From positions 24,287,980 through 24,351,979 of the forward strand of contig NC_056407.1 of NCBI RefSeq assembly GCF_905147365.1: 64,000 nucleotides of DNA, given 5' to 3'. The stretch is from Aricia agestis. Its lineage: Eukaryota; Arthropoda; Insecta; Lepidoptera; Lycaenidae. This document shows, piece after piece, positions 21,176 to 31,923 of this stretch (position 1 is the first letter of the stretch; the number at the start of each line of letters is the position of its first letter). The translations under genes were made by a program, and so were the position numbers. The notes under the pieces are model-generated. The model had not been told where the DNA came from and did no database searches. It saw only the letters and a list, made by a program, of their open reading frames with translations.

Positions 21176-21347
21176 TACTAGATGAATATTCGGTTATCGC
21201 GCTAGAACCGTACATTTTACCGCAACAAAAACTATTGTATGTACTTTCCCAGGACGCAAACTATCTGCACACCGAATTTCATCAAAATCGGTTCAGCGGT
21301 TTAATTGTGAAGAGGTAAAAGACATGTAACACTTTCGCATTTAAAGT
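21176..21347 (+). mobile_element. RTE-E tail, diverged
   Basis: ACTAGATGAATATTCGG, TATCGCGCTAGAACCGTAC, TTTCCCAGGACGC, ATCAAAATCGGTTCAGCGG, ending ACACTTTCGCATTTAAAG. Confidence 0.75.
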
Positions 21348-21420
21348 AAAGTTTTCGCGAGTTTAGTAATAGTCTTAGTCTTACTAATACATGAATATTA
21401 CTAAAATTACTTTATACTTT

Positions 21421-21697
21421 GACGACCTCTGTGGCTCAGTAATTGGTGGGCTATTGGTAGTTCTAGCCGGGGGTCGCGGGTTCGAATCCCGCCAACGGAA
21501 CAAAAAGTTTTCAAAGTTCCTGTGTCATGGATGTGTATTAAATATATGTATCATATAATAAAAATCTTAAATATATTATGTATAGTATATAAAAGTATTA
21601 AATATATTTCTGTTGTCTGGTACCCGTAAAACAAGTCCTTCAGGTACTTACCACGGGGCCAGACTGACGTGGTGTGAAGCGTCCATAGATATTATTA
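21421..21697 (+). mobile_element. SINE2, full length with 9-bp target duplication
   Basis: Head GACCTCTGTGGCTCAG, B box GGTTCGAATCC (21479-21489), tail CGTCCATAGATATTATTA. TTATACTTT occurs at 21412-21420 and 21698-21706 as target duplication. The A-box region is altered relative to the 5405 copy (AGTAATTGGTGGGC). Confidence 0.9.
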
Positions 21698-21709
21698 TTA
21701 TACTTTCGT

Positions 21710-22229
21710 CTCTCAATATTTAAGCTGTAATACTAAGAACAGAAATATAGTTTAGTATAATTATTGTCGACATATAATTACACTACATCAATTATTTTTT
21801 TAACTTTTCGAAGAACAACCTTAGAACTAAGATATTATAACATTGAATTTTGCATTAACAAAATTGTTTTCATATTTGCGGTGTCGGTATAAGATACATC
21901 ATAATCTATGGGATCCCACATATTCCGGTCAACCTCAGATATGCAAACGTATTTCTTGAAAATATTGTAGTGTATATTATGTTCTTTAGTATCGTAAGTG
22001 TGCATGCTCCTTAATAACGACTTACTCAGCGTCTTACTCATACAAACTTATTGTTCAAGTACCTTGTTTTCCATATTGTAATAATTATATTGTTTTTTTT
22101 TTTTAATTAATAATAAATTGTATCTAGACACAACCAGTCGTTTACATGTACCCTTAACCCTCTCAAAGCGGCTGACCATCGCCACACTTCAATATACATC
22201 ATACAATTTAGCACTGCATTATCTTATAC
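21710..22229. other. AT-rich stretch, possible LINE tail at its end
   Basis: Positions 22120-22229 (CCCTTAACCCTCTCAAAGCG, GACCATCGCCACACTTC) resemble a lepidopteran LINE 3' region that I cannot name. The rest is featureless. Confidence 0.4.
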
Positions 22230-22300
22230 ATACTAGCTGTTGCCCGCAACTTCGTCCGCGTGAATGTATGTTATTAAAATCGAGATTTAGAAAACTGAAC
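22230..22300 (+). mobile_element. RTE-type tail, upstream edge only
   Basis: ACTAGCTGTTGCCCGCAACT then TCGTCCGCGTGAATG is the canonical start; the rest is lost or unrecognisable. Confidence 0.6.
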
Positions 22301-23215
22301 TACGACTATTTTATTTGGATCTATATTACATACGAAAATTTTAATTTACATCTAAGACTCAGGAAACTTGAACCTCAGATGAAAAACTACTTAAGCCCAA
22401 CAAAATAAGTATATAGTTTAGATTTTATTGTTTAGTTAACACAAACTCTACACAATATTATGGTGGTTTGCTTGTATGTACCATTTTATGAATTAATTTC
22501 TTTTCTGCTATTAAATAGTTTTGTACCTAAGTACTTATAATTCGACTTCATACTATGTTTGTCACATTTTTTTATTACTTATTTGAATTGTTGTATTTTG
22601 TAAGCTCAAAAATATTTATAGTCTGTATCTATGGAGGCATGGAAAATTAAAAAATACTAGAAATGTCCACGCTAGTATTATAATCCTAGATAAATCAAAT
22701 CTCCAACTAGGGAGGATCAGTGAACTAGTATGAAGAAGTTTTAAAATAAACCCGAAGGACCCGTTCAGTTCAATCTTGTTTATCTATCTGTTAAAGTTGT
22801 TACAGCCGATTTTAATGGATTTAATAACTTATATCCACAGCGTTAGGAGCGAAATTCCGTTGCATCTTCGAGGTCCGTTTATCCCTTGGTTTTCTGTTGG
22901 CTTAGGTCCTCTGATATTGTTGGACCCTCAGATTTGTTAGTTTGAGATAAAATATTGAGCTGGATCTTATGAGCTTCGATATGATATCTTTAAAATAACA
23001 TTTTAACAATGAGATATTATTATTTTAATTATTATGTAATAGTGAGCTTTTTATATCAGTTTAAGCTTAAGGCTGTGTAAACAAAACAATTCTAATTCTT
23101 TCAATTATTTTCATAATAATTGAGAGAACCTTGCAATAATAATATTATTATGAATCAAACACGACCTGAGGCGACGACTACGACTCCTTACTTGAGACTG
23201 AAGCCACAATGTAAT
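22301..23215. other. AT-rich stretch, no gene seen
   Basis: No repeat family or ORF supported. Confidence 0.55.
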
Positions 23216-23612
23216 AATCGGCCAAGTGCGAGTTGGACTTGCGCACGAAGGGTTCCGTACCGTTACAGAGCCCCTGAGAGTTAGGTTAATGGGAGGCCCC
23301 CTTACATTTTTATTTTATTTTAATATTATTATTTATTGAAGAAGACATATAATTAAGGCCTTTGTGAAAATAGCTAGTGCCTACCTGTTGCCATTATTAA
23401 TATCAAGCAAAAAATGCCAAAAAAATCACGTTTGTTTTATGGGAGCCTCCCTCAAATATTAATTTTATTTTGTTTTTAGTATTTTTGTTATAGCGGCAAT
23501 AGATATACACAATCTGTGAAAATTTCGGGTGTCTAGCAATAGCGGTTCTTAAGATACAGCCTGGAGACAGACAGATGGAGAGACGGTTCCCTTTGGGAAC
23601 GGAACTCTAAAA
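23216..23612 (+). mobile_element. RepD, near full length
   Basis: AATCGGCCAAGTGCGAGTTG at the start, GGTTCCCTTTGGGAACGG near the end; the GTCCCGTTTTTACC part before the end is deleted. Otherwise co-linear with 17057-17485. Confidence 0.85.
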
Positions 23613-24187
23613 ATGCACACATTTCTCATACTTATTACTATTTTTCATACTTCAAACTCGTAATAGCTGAGATCGCGATCGGCGTGAGTCGTGACAAAAT
23701 ATTATGTACAGGCACAAGATCAGAACTTTTCGCTTAAGGCGGGGATTAATCTCAATCAAAAACGATAACCTTACACACAACCAAAGACCAAGCGTATACG
23801 CATCACAATAAGATTCATTTTAGCTTAGCATAAAACTATAGGTTCTCGGGCGGATCTTCTCTATTTTTCATGTTTTTTTTAAATATCTTTGGAAATAAAT
23901 ATTAAGAAACAAAATTGTTCGGTTAAAGAATTTTTAATATAGATTTACTAACAATTTATTCAAATAAAATGTACAATTATCCTAGTTAATACTTATATTT
24001 CGATGAAATAGAGTTTTTTCGCAGGTAAGTTTGTAAATTAATTACAGCCAAAGTATTACGTTTTATTAAAATGTTTATGGTTTAAGGTATTTTAAATATT
24101 GTGCTTTATATCTCACATTTTTTAACACTTCGTTATTATATTGGAACTAGGTAAACCGGGAGTCACGGAATAACAAATTGGGGTTTA
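23613..24187. other. AT-rich stretch, no gene seen
   Basis: No feature supported. Confidence 0.55.
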
Positions 24188-24360
24188 TCCTCGCCTTAAG
24201 CGACATATGATACGACGCGACACTTTACATTCCATAGAACTAACGTTTGTAAAACGTCTTCCATAGAACTGACGTTCAAATACGTTCCATAGAACGTGAA
24301 GTACGTCGCGTCGTCGCGTCGTCGCGTCGCTATGCCGCGTAGTGAGGTCTCGCCTTTAGT
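24188..24360. mobile_element. Probable MITE with GTCGC and TTCCATAGAAC repeats
   Basis: GATACGACGCGAC on the left pairs loosely with GTCGCGTCGTCGCGTCGTCG on the right (three GTCGC-type units). The interior repeats TTCCATAGAAC three times (about 24230, 24260 and 24290). Both ends carry TCGCCTT-type sequence. The open frame 24196-24390 is within it. Confidence 0.55.
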
Positions 24361-24697
24361 CAACACACTTTCTTTGAGGCTTTCAAGCATAATTATTATA
24401 ATTATATGGGAATATAATTAAATTATATTCCTACAACTTAATGTTATATAAGTGTCTCGTAATGGAATAATGTCTATATAAAGAACAACGTTTTAGCTTG
24501 ATTTACATTTGATTTTCGATTGACTAAAATGAATTCGATTCAACCCAAAGCCGGTGACGAAATAATTTCCGAGTCATTTGCTAATTATGGTAAATATTGG
24601 AGCTATTGAGCGGATCACCGCATAATTACCCGCCCGCGATCATTTACCTACGGCTAATTTATTACTGATAAAGCGATAATATAATATGATATAATAT

Positions 24698-24860
24698 ATG
24701 GACGCTTCACACCACGTCAGTCTGGTCCCGTGCCACAGAGTATATTATAATAGTATTCCGTACCCGTGCTAAGTACCTGAAGGACTTAATCTGCTTCAGA
24801 TACCAGACAACGAAAATATATATTTTATAACACTTTTATACTATACACAATACACATAGA
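24698..24860 (-). mobile_element. SINE2, 5'-truncated
   Basis: Keeps the GACGCTTCACACCACGTCAG tail half (plus) and TACCAGACAACG, and lacks the tRNA head. A short segment between two CCCGTG copies (about 24727 and 24773) is an internal insertion relative to the other copies. Confidence 0.8.
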
Positions 24861-24930
24861 GGCCAAAAATTGTGTTTTGTATGGAGACTATTTATTTTGT
24901 AAATGAAGTATAGCACTTGCAGTATACTAC

Positions 24931-25086
24931 TTAGGGTTGATTCAGACCGCAACGTGACGCGTAGATTCATTTCTAAATTTGTATGGATTCGACAGATTCG
25001 CTAGACGTCTCACGCAATTGAAATCTGTCAAATCCATACAAATTTATCGCCTCGCCTTGTCGCGTTGCGGACTGAATTGACTCTTA
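24931..25086. mobile_element. PIF/Harbinger-like MITE (M1), intact copy
   Basis: TTA target duplication at 24931-24933 and 25084-25086. The 150-bp body starts GGGTTGATTCAGACCGCAAC and ends with the complement of GAGTCAATTCAGTCCGCAAC. Inner parts also pair (TTTGTATGGATTCGACAGAT with ATCTGTCAAATCCATACAAA, approximately). The 3-bp TTA target fits PIF/Harbinger. Confidence 0.8.
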
Positions 25087-25317
25087 GTGCGATACCGTCC
25101 CATCAACGTGGCAAGAGACCGGCACCGACAAAAATTCAAATATAATGCCACTTTATGACATAGGCTATAGGCTATAGGTTACGCTATTACAAAGCAGCGG
25201 CGGCATGGGTCACTAGACCAATCGGTGGAATATAGCTTACAGCCTGGATCATAAAGTGCAATTTATTTGAATACTAAACGTTCCGCGTAAATTAGATATT
25301 TCACAGACAAATTAGTC

Positions 25318-25960
25318 CACAAAAAATAGCCTATGATCCTTCACGTGGTCTACTTCTTATATGTGCCAAATAATACTAAAATTTCTGCAATAGTTCGTGA
25401 GATAAGCCCTTTTAAATTATTTTCCGCGGGTTTTCCACATTTTCCTCTATTTTTTCGCTCCTATTAGTTTCAGCGTGATAAAATATAGCCTTCCTCGGTA
25501 AATGGGCTATCTAACACTGAAAGAATTTATCAAATCGGACCAGTAGTTCCTGAGATTAGCGCGTTCAAATAAGCCCTTTCAAATAATTTCCCCCCGATTT
25601 TTCCACACTTTCCTCTATTTCTTCGCTCCTATTAGTCTTAGCGTGATAAAATATAGCCTGTCTTCCTCGATAAATTGGCTATCTAACACTGAAAGATTTT
25701 TTCAAATCAGACCAGTAGTTCTTGAGATTAGCGCGTTCAAATAAGCCCTTTCAAATAATTTCCCTCCGTTTTTTCCACACTTTCCTCTATTTCTTCGCTC
25801 CTATTAGTCTTAGCGTAATAAAATATAGCCTATAGCCTTCCTCGACAAATGGGCTATCTAACACTAAAATAATTTTTCAAATCGGACCAGTTATAGTTAC
25901 CGAGATTAGCGCGTTCAAACAAACAAACAAACTCTTCCGCTTTATAATATTAGTATAGAT
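25318..25960 (+). mobile_element. RTE-type tail with internal tandem units
   Basis: Three tandem units of about 167, 172 and 177 bp start at 25404, 25571 and 25743 (each AAGCCCTTT...), plus a decayed half unit before them. Each holds TTCCACACTTTCCTCTATTT-type sequence, CGCTCCTATTAGTCTTAGCG and ATAGCCT. It ends GCGTTCAAACAAACAAACAA then CTTTATAATATTAGTATAGA, the RTE-type 3' end. Non-coding. Confidence 0.8.
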
Positions 25961-26251
25961 TAAGGATCGGAAAATCCTGTCACTGTTTGTACTAAGCTTA
26001 TTCCATTTATTGTATAGTTTCAGCTAGTCATAGCTCCAGTAACATTCCAGAGCATAATGTCGTAATAATAAATGACTAACTTAACTTCGAGTACTTTAGC
26101 CGTTGTCTTCACTCTTCACGTAACTTCAAACTTCTGCACTCAGTAGTTGCTAGTTGTAGCGTTAGGTACTTTACAAACTGATGCATAGCTAATACGTTGA
26201 GGAGAATTTACACTCAATATTAGCTACATCAACTGTAATATCCGAAATACC
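25961..26251. other. Unassigned stretch
   Basis: No feature supported. Confidence 0.5.
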
Positions 26252-26621
26252 ACGTGGACCACAGAAATAAATCAAGATAGAACGGCGACGCGCGTGCGTT
26301 GCTAAGGAATCGATCGTGTCAATTTTTGCTTTGCATTTAGTTAGAACAAATATCTTACCCATGGACAGAAATACCTCCTTGTAACCGATTCACTTTCGTA
26401 CTTCTGTTTTTACAATTAGACACTGCACAACTCATTGTGCAGTGTCTAATTGTAAAAACCTTACCTCAGTATTTTTGCACAACCGCTCCGTAGTAATCAA
26501 GTCAAGAAGTGCGCGCTAACTAAATGAACGTTCAACAAATCTTGCTTACTTGTGCAAGATTGAAACACGCGTACTCCACCCGCTTAGCCATTCTATCTTG
26601 ATTTATCTCTGTGACGTGAAC
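26252..26621. mobile_element. hAT-like MITE with central perfect hairpin
   Basis: Ends CACAGAAATAAATCAAGATA (26260) and complement CACAGAGATAAATCAAGATA (to 26613) pair over more than 20 bp. ACGTGGAC (26252-26259) and ACGTGAAC (26614-26621) form an 8-bp target duplication with one mismatch. The interior holds a perfect 25-bp hairpin. Subterminal GCGCGC/CGCGCG motifs are present. An 8-bp target suggests hAT; that class call is inference. Confidence 0.75.
26406..26459. repeat. Perfect 25-bp inverted repeat, 4-base loop
   Basis: Arms 26406-26430 (GTTTTTACAATTAGACACTG...) and 26435-26459 are exact reverse complements around the loop CTCA. It lies inside the hAT-like MITE. Confidence 0.95.
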
Positions 26622-26782
26622 TGTGGAAGGAAATAAAGTCTGCCAGCTGCAGTTGGGCACATAATATTTTCCGTTTTAATTCATTTACATTAGTTTTTGG
26701 CAGGTATTACACGCATCAATAATCGTGTAATAGGCGCAATTAGAATCAGGAATTTTCGGAAATCCATAGCTTGTTATTATTA

Positions 26783-27062
26783 TTTTTTTAGCAATATTCC
26801 GCGAAATAAGCCACAACCTTTAAGTAAATGAGTGTACGCATGCCTATGCGTCACTCTCCCTCCTCTCCCACACCACACTGCCTATGTGTACACTCGCATG
26901 CAAGAACTTGCAAACACCACCACCACGCAAGCAATAATGTTAGCAAATCCATGCAAGGCCTCTCATCACCATGTAAGTTGAAAACCTCAGAGGTTGTGCT
27001 TCAACTTGAATGGTGGTTAGAGGTCTTGCACGAATTTAATTTCACGGAATATTGCTAAAAAT
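26783..27062. mobile_element. Probable MITE
   Basis: TAGCAATATTCCGCGAAAT at about 26789 pairs with ATTTCACGGAATATTGCTA at about 27037-27056 with one mismatch. The interior carries GCAAGAACTTGC and CACCACCACC. The open frame 26828-27058 is contained in it and shows no domain. Confidence 0.6.
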
Positions 27063-27346
27063 AAATAAAATAACAAAATACTCAATTTCATTTAAATTTA
27101 ACAAAAATGAAACTTTGTCAAATCAATGTGGCATTGTATTAATGTATTGCGCGGTTAATATAATATGTCATTGAAATTTGGTATAATAGCCGTATAGTAA
27201 TCGTTACTGAGTTGTTTACTATTGAATCATTATTCAATTGAAACAAGTTTACCTACTGCATTGCATAGTTCGATCAACGGTGTTCTCTATTTTCTTTTTT
27301 AGTGTGGAAGAATTAAATTTCACAAAATAATACTCTTAACCTACGA

Positions 27347-27470
27347 TCTATACTAATATTATACATGGGAAAGTGTGTTTGTCTGTATGTCTTAATACAC
27401 ATAGACAAGACACCAGAGATAACTCTCTTCACGCTCTAACTGCTGAAATCATTTTGCTGAAGTATTTTTT
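27347..27470 (-). mobile_element. RTE-E fragment
   Basis: TCTATACTAATATTATACAT, GTGTGTTTGTCTGTATGTC, CTCTTCACGCTCTAACTGC; then replaced by an A-run and a short AGGGCTACAG retroposon end (27470-27500). Confidence 0.7.
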
Positions 27471-27530
27471 TTAAAAGAAGGCAGGTCACTGTAGCCCTGA
27501 TGTCACTGCGACCCATGAGGATCTATTGTG
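27470..27530 (-). mobile_element. Small A-tailed retroposon end
   Basis: T-run then AAAAGAAGGCAGGTCACTG and TAGCCCTGATG on plus. The complement CAGGGCTACAG...GCCTTCTT plus A-run also occurs as a 43-bp insertion at 41361-41403, there with a target duplication. Confidence 0.6.
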
Positions 27531-28071
27531 ACTCCTTCGCACTAGAGTATCATCCCCAACCCAATACTGCTCATAAATTGAACGATAGTAGATTAACGAA
27601 GTAAATAGCAAATCTAATAATGATAAATGGATTACTAAGGGAATAAAGAAATGTTGTGTAAAAAAGAGGTCACTATACATTAAGTATAAAATATCAAATA
27701 AGAATAAAAATGATAAAAATTTGTACAAAAACTATTCTAAAATTCTTAAAAATTGCATGCATAAATCAAGGAAAATTGATAACATAAACTACATAAAAAA
27801 TCTACTAACAAATGGAATGTGATTAAACAAACGATGGCAAACAACAGGGCTCTATCAGAAATAGATACTAGATGAGAATAATGAAAATATCACGAATCCT
27901 ACATTAATAGCAGAACAATTTAATCATTTTTTACGCGACTATATAAAAATACTGACATATTACAAAAAAATAATAATAATGACAATAATAGTAACGGACA
28001 TGATAATACAGTTAGTAATAATAATAATACAGTTTTCTTACGACCAACCACTCCTCTTGACATTTATAATA

Positions 28072-28330
28072 CAGGGTGTAACAAAAATAAGTGATAATAC
28101 TTTAGGGTGCGTACGTGTTCCTTGTAGAGATTTCACTGTGAAAGTAGCAGCGCTAAAAGACCAAAAATTTTTTTCACTTTTGTATGGGGAAACTCGTGAC
28201 GCTCGGGCCCTTGCTTATACAAAAGTGAAAAAAAAAAATCATCTTTCAGCGCTGCTACGTTCACAGTGAACTCTCTACAAGGAACACGTACACACCCTAA
28301 AGTATTATCACTTATTTTTGTTACACACTG
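28072..28330. mobile_element. Palindromic TA-flanked MITE, complete
   Basis: A 259-bp element that is almost one long inverted repeat: arms of about 115 bp (CAGGGTGTAACAAAAATAAG... and complement) around a loop near CGTGACGCTCGGGC. TA flanks both ends (28070-28071 and 28331-28332). Removing it with one TA leaves the LINE-1 reading frame continuous (DIYN then IILS). TA target and a CAGGG-type end suggest mobilisation by a Tc1/mariner transposase; that is inference. Confidence 0.9.
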
Positions 28331-29351
28331 TATAATTTTATCTTTAAATAATACAAAATCAACTGGATACTATGATATTAATACAAATATATTAAAGAAA
28401 ATTGCAAAATTTATAGCGATACCACTGTCGCATATAATTAATCAATCATTTGAAGAAGGCGTTTTTCCCAAAAGATTGAAATACTGTATTGTAAAACCGC
28501 TCTTCAAAAAGGGCAATAGAGACAACATGAACAATTATAGGCCGATAACATTAATACCTGCAATCTCAAAAAAATTCGAAAAAGCTATTTATCAACAAAT
28601 TGAAGCATTTATAGCAAAATATAATATTTTAACTAAAAATTACTAATTGCTCAACAAATCTAGCATGCTTCAGATTAACAAAAACGGTTACGGAAAGCTT
28701 AAGTCAAGGTAATCGAGTAGTCTCTATTTTTCTTGACATGTCAAAAGCATTTGACCGTGTAAATCATAAAATACTCCTCAATAAGCTATCAAAATAAGCT
28801 CAATAAGAGGTAACGCTTTAAGCTGGATTGCCTCTTACCTACGTAATCGTTCACAACGCGTAGTAATAACTAAAACAATAAAAAAAAGAATGGCTACGTC
28901 AAAAAGATCTACAGATCAAAATAAATCGTAATCGATTTTGGAATTCCCCAAGGAAGTATCGTAGGGCCTCAAGTGTTTCTTTTCTATATAAATAATTTCC
29001 CAATAAGTATACCCCATGACTCTATTTTATTCGCTGATGACATTACTATAATAATTAAAGATAAAACTAATAATACTTTGACATTCAAAAATGAAATTAA
29101 TAACACTCTTAATTTGACAAAAAAATGGCTAGAAAAACATGACCTCATTATTAATATTGACAAAACTAATATAATAGAATATCAAACTTATAATAGAAAA
29201 TCCATGAATTTAAATATTACATTGGATGGTAAAATCGTACAATTTCTAGACAATACATTATTCTTAGGAGTAAATATTGATAAATATTTTAATTGGAAAA
29301 AGCACATAGAAGCAACCTGCTTAAAATTAGACCAATTTGTCTTCGTATTAA
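28331..29351 (+). pseudogene. LINE-1 reverse transcriptase, fingers and palm, broken
   Basis: Three frames are needed. 28340-28646 has KPLFKKGNRDNMNNYRPI. 28645-28797, a 50-codon frame, carries motif A as FLDMSKAFDRVNH, with the catalytic Asp codon at 28735. From 28806 comes SWIASYLRNRSQRV and from 28940 motif B GIPQGSIVGP. Motif C FADD lies at about 29030-29041, with the usual LNLTKKWLEKHDL and LGVNID thumb-region motifs after. Both catalytic centres (motif A Asp, FADD) are still encoded, so disabling came from frameshifts, stops and insertions rather than loss of these residues. The frame runs into the TTAA element at 29352. Confidence 0.85.
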
Positions 29352-29815
29352 GAGGAGTCCACACCGCCCTTTTCTCCATACAAACGTTGTCCCCTGTTTC
29401 CTCCCTGGATAATGCTAGTAGAGTTATAATTTTTTTCCTGAATATCTACGGCCACTAATACAATGTCCCTATATTTTCTTTTTTTTCATAATTTAATTAT
29501 TAAATAAGATATGAACGTTCAAAAACCCAAAAAAATGGCCAGATTTTCCGCTGTGTTCAAACATCCAGAAAACAGATTTGGCTAGATTATACAAAAAAAA
29601 TTAAACATAGGAATACAGCTCAAGCCTTTCTTTAATCTTTAATGAAAAAAGTACTTAAATCGGTTAAGTTTTGGAGAAGGAATCAGGGGACAACGAATCG
29701 TTGATTTTCTGCAGTTGTCTCTATCGCGTTCTGCGGTATAAGCTTGAGGTAAGGGAGACAGCTATATTACACGTACTTGTTTTTAATTTCTCTAGCCCCT
29801 GGTGTATCCTCTTAA
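29348..29815. mobile_element. TTAA-flanked element inserted in LINE-1
   Basis: TTAA at 29348-29351 and 29812-29815 bound a 460-bp body with short inverted ends: GAGGAGTCCACACC on the left, complement GAGGATACACCAGG on the right. It contains CATACAAACGTTGTCCCCTG and GAAGGAATCAGGGGACAACG, an inner inverted pair around GTTGTCCCCTG. Excision with one TTAA joins LINE-1 as VFVL then NRLRNVSTKEL in frame, so the borders are exact. piggyBac-type mobilisation inferred; no transposase present. Confidence 0.88.
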
Positions 29816-30336
29816 ACCGATTACGAAACGTGAGCACTAAAGAATTGGTGTTGCTAGCATACCATGGCTATGTAGCTTCAGTGCTAAGATATGGTATTAT
29901 TCTCTGGGGCAACTCAACAGATTGCGAAAAAGTATTTGTTGCCCAAAAAAAATGTATTCGTGCCATATTTGGTGCAAATTATACTGAAAGCTGTAAACCA
30001 CTTTTTAGGAAAATTAATTGTCTGCCTATACCATGCTTATATCTGTTCGAAATAAATGTATATATTAAAAATAACATTAGTCTTTTTGACAAAAAATTAG
30101 ATAACACAAGCCGATCACTGAGACATAAAAATAAATTATGCGTACCAACACAGAGGCTAGACGTTTTCAAAAAAAATGCCTACTGTGTGGGAGTTAAAAT
30201 TTATAATCACTTACCTGACATTATTAAAAACAATAACCCCAGAATGTTTAAAAAACAATTATTTGAATTATTGATAAAAAAATTTTATTACTCAGTAAAT
30301 GAATTCATTAATGATAAAGTCTTGAATAAAATGTAA
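29816..30336 (+). pseudogene. LINE-1 C-terminal region
   Basis: Open to 30336. Begins with RLRNVSTKELVLLAYHGYVA and includes the LINE-typical RYGIILWGN and FVAQKKCIRAIFG. The motifs Y..VLRYGI..WG and KK.IRAI are characteristic of Jockey/CR1-group C-termini. Continues the frame of the reverse transcriptase interrupted by the TTAA element; the open frame drawn from 29671 includes transposon-derived residues at its start and should not be trusted before 29816. Confidence 0.85.
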
Positions 30337-30543
30337 TTAATGTATTGTAGAGTATGTAAAATTTAATGTTTTTAATTTGTTTTCATCCATTTCCATTGTA
30401 AGTTTGTTATGACTTATGACCTATATTTAAAAATTTGCACGCCATACGTGGCAGAATATGTCTGAGCTAGCATATATTTTTAAACATCTTTTTGTACCAT
30501 ATTCTGGCAAATAAATATTTGAATTTTGAATTTGAATTTGATA
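30337..30543 (+). other. LINE-1 3' untranslated tail
   Basis: Holds GTGGCAGAATATGTCTGAGC, TTTGTACCATATTCTGGC, AAATAAATATTTGAAT and a degenerate TTGAAT repeat as the terminal microsatellite. Its twin is split at 335-985. Confidence 0.75.
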
Positions 30544-30732
30544 TGGTTGGGGTTGGTGCCACGAATTTCCTCTGTGGACGAGTATTCGTGGCGACCAAGG
30601 TGCCTGTCCCTGCTCTGTAGTAGGGCAGGGCAGTCGATGAGTCGCTGAGGTATGGATATACTTTTATGCCGGAAACATGTACAGTTACTGCAGTATTCTG
30701 GCGAAACGGAGTTACGGGCATCATCTAGCAAT
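30544..30732 (-). mobile_element. RTE-E 3' piece plus unassigned flank
   Basis: 30651-30732 keeps ATGCCGGAAACATGTACAG and GGAGTTACGGGCATCATCTA of RTE-E. The preceding 30544-30650 is GC-richer, with CCACGAAT/ATTCGTGG pairing, and is unassigned. Confidence 0.55.
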
Positions 30733-31923
30733 AATATCTCAACCTGGGTGTTTTAATATTTTATTTATTAAGTTTTAACACTAGTTTTATTACCACAGAA
30801 AATACAACAGGTATAAAAATGTAATAAGACTAATTTCTGTTTGGAGGAGTTTAGGAGAAATAAAATTTACAGTCACGATCTCGAAGGTGCTCTTTAGGGA
30901 CTTTTAGCAGAAACGAAAGTTTTATGACAAAAAGTTTTGCGAAAGTGCTTTTAAATTATTAAAAAGTTCGTTTTAGGTTGATTGTAAGGATTTCCAAAAA
31001 TTTTATGTACTATTTACCACAAGAAACGTTATTGTGCGACTTAATAATTTTTATGTTATAATAATATTCGTATTACCAGCAACTGTAGTATAGTAATCAG
31101 TAAGGGACAAGGGTGCACAATTTAATATCATGTTGTGACAGATTAGAACGTTTAAACAAGTTATACCTATACAGTGCACACTCATGTATGTAGTAGTGAT
31201 CATTAAAAGCTTACTAATTACTATATTGTATCCCTCTTTTACTTAAGTGGGTAAGTATCTGAAAAGCTTATACCTTCATAAAAATATTAAGTTGTATGAT
31301 GCTCTTTGTGCTCTCAAGCTCTCGCGGCTTACCCAGAAGCCCAATTCGCATTTCCCAAATGTAGCTTCGATCACCCGCTATCCCACTCGCACATGAGAAA
31401 GCACGTGTGCACGTGACTGAGACGACTGAAGCAACGTTTTGTGGTAGGAGAATTAGCCCCCTGGTGTAAAAGTACCGCTGATTCGTAAATAGCTGTTGTG
31501 ATCATCTGTTGCAAAAGCAAAGATCTGAAAATGTGTATCAGCTCTAGAGCATTCTTAGGACACAACATGAGACAAAAAGTATTTCTCGTAACTAAAGAAA
31601 ATATGAACATGTCAAATACACAATACACAACAAACAATAAGACTTTAATTACGAAATATAACAAATTCCACATACTCGTATTTCAAAATATCATATTGCG
31701 TCTCGAAAAGGTATTATTGTTCCTTGAAAATAATTATTTGAGCTTGAAATTGGTTGCATTCCGCTAAAATGGAATCCTTTGTGGCGCCTGTATTGTCTGG
31801 CGAAGAGTAACTTGCTGCAGGTTCTGCCAGAATCAATATACAAACTTGCTATATTTAATTACACGAGGTATAAAAGAACCGTATTTAAAGAACGATAAGT
31901 ATTATTGTAACTTAATTATTGTA
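30733..31923. other. Long AT-rich stretch, no gene seen
   Basis: Opposed open frames at 31371-31673 (minus) and 31498-31767 (plus) overlap each other, and neither shows a domain. 31330-31450 is somewhat less AT-rich and unexplained. Confidence 0.5.

Larger units (their letters stand above)
27600..30543 (+). mobile_element. Non-LTR retrotransposon (Jockey/CR1 group), degenerate LINE-1
   Basis: From about 27610 the conceptual translation shows the linker before reverse transcriptase (KWITKGIKK..., then IAEQFNHFF at about 27910). The reverse transcriptase follows (28331 on), then the C-terminal region to 30336, then a 3' tail with CCATACGTGGCAGAATATG and AAATAAATATTTGAATTTTG ending in TTTGAATTTGAATT-type repeats. 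The endonuclease domain is absent or lost. Several frameshifts and stops break it and two MITEs are inserted (28072-28330 and 29352-29811). LINEs copy by target-primed reverse transcription in the nucleus; this one cannot make a functional protein. Jockey/CR1-group assignment is from the motif style, not from a search. Confidence 0.85.

Noticed and set aside
24698..24860. Separate repeat family
   Set aside because: Comparison with 5405-5682 and 21421-21697 shows it is the tail half of SINE2 with a small insertion.
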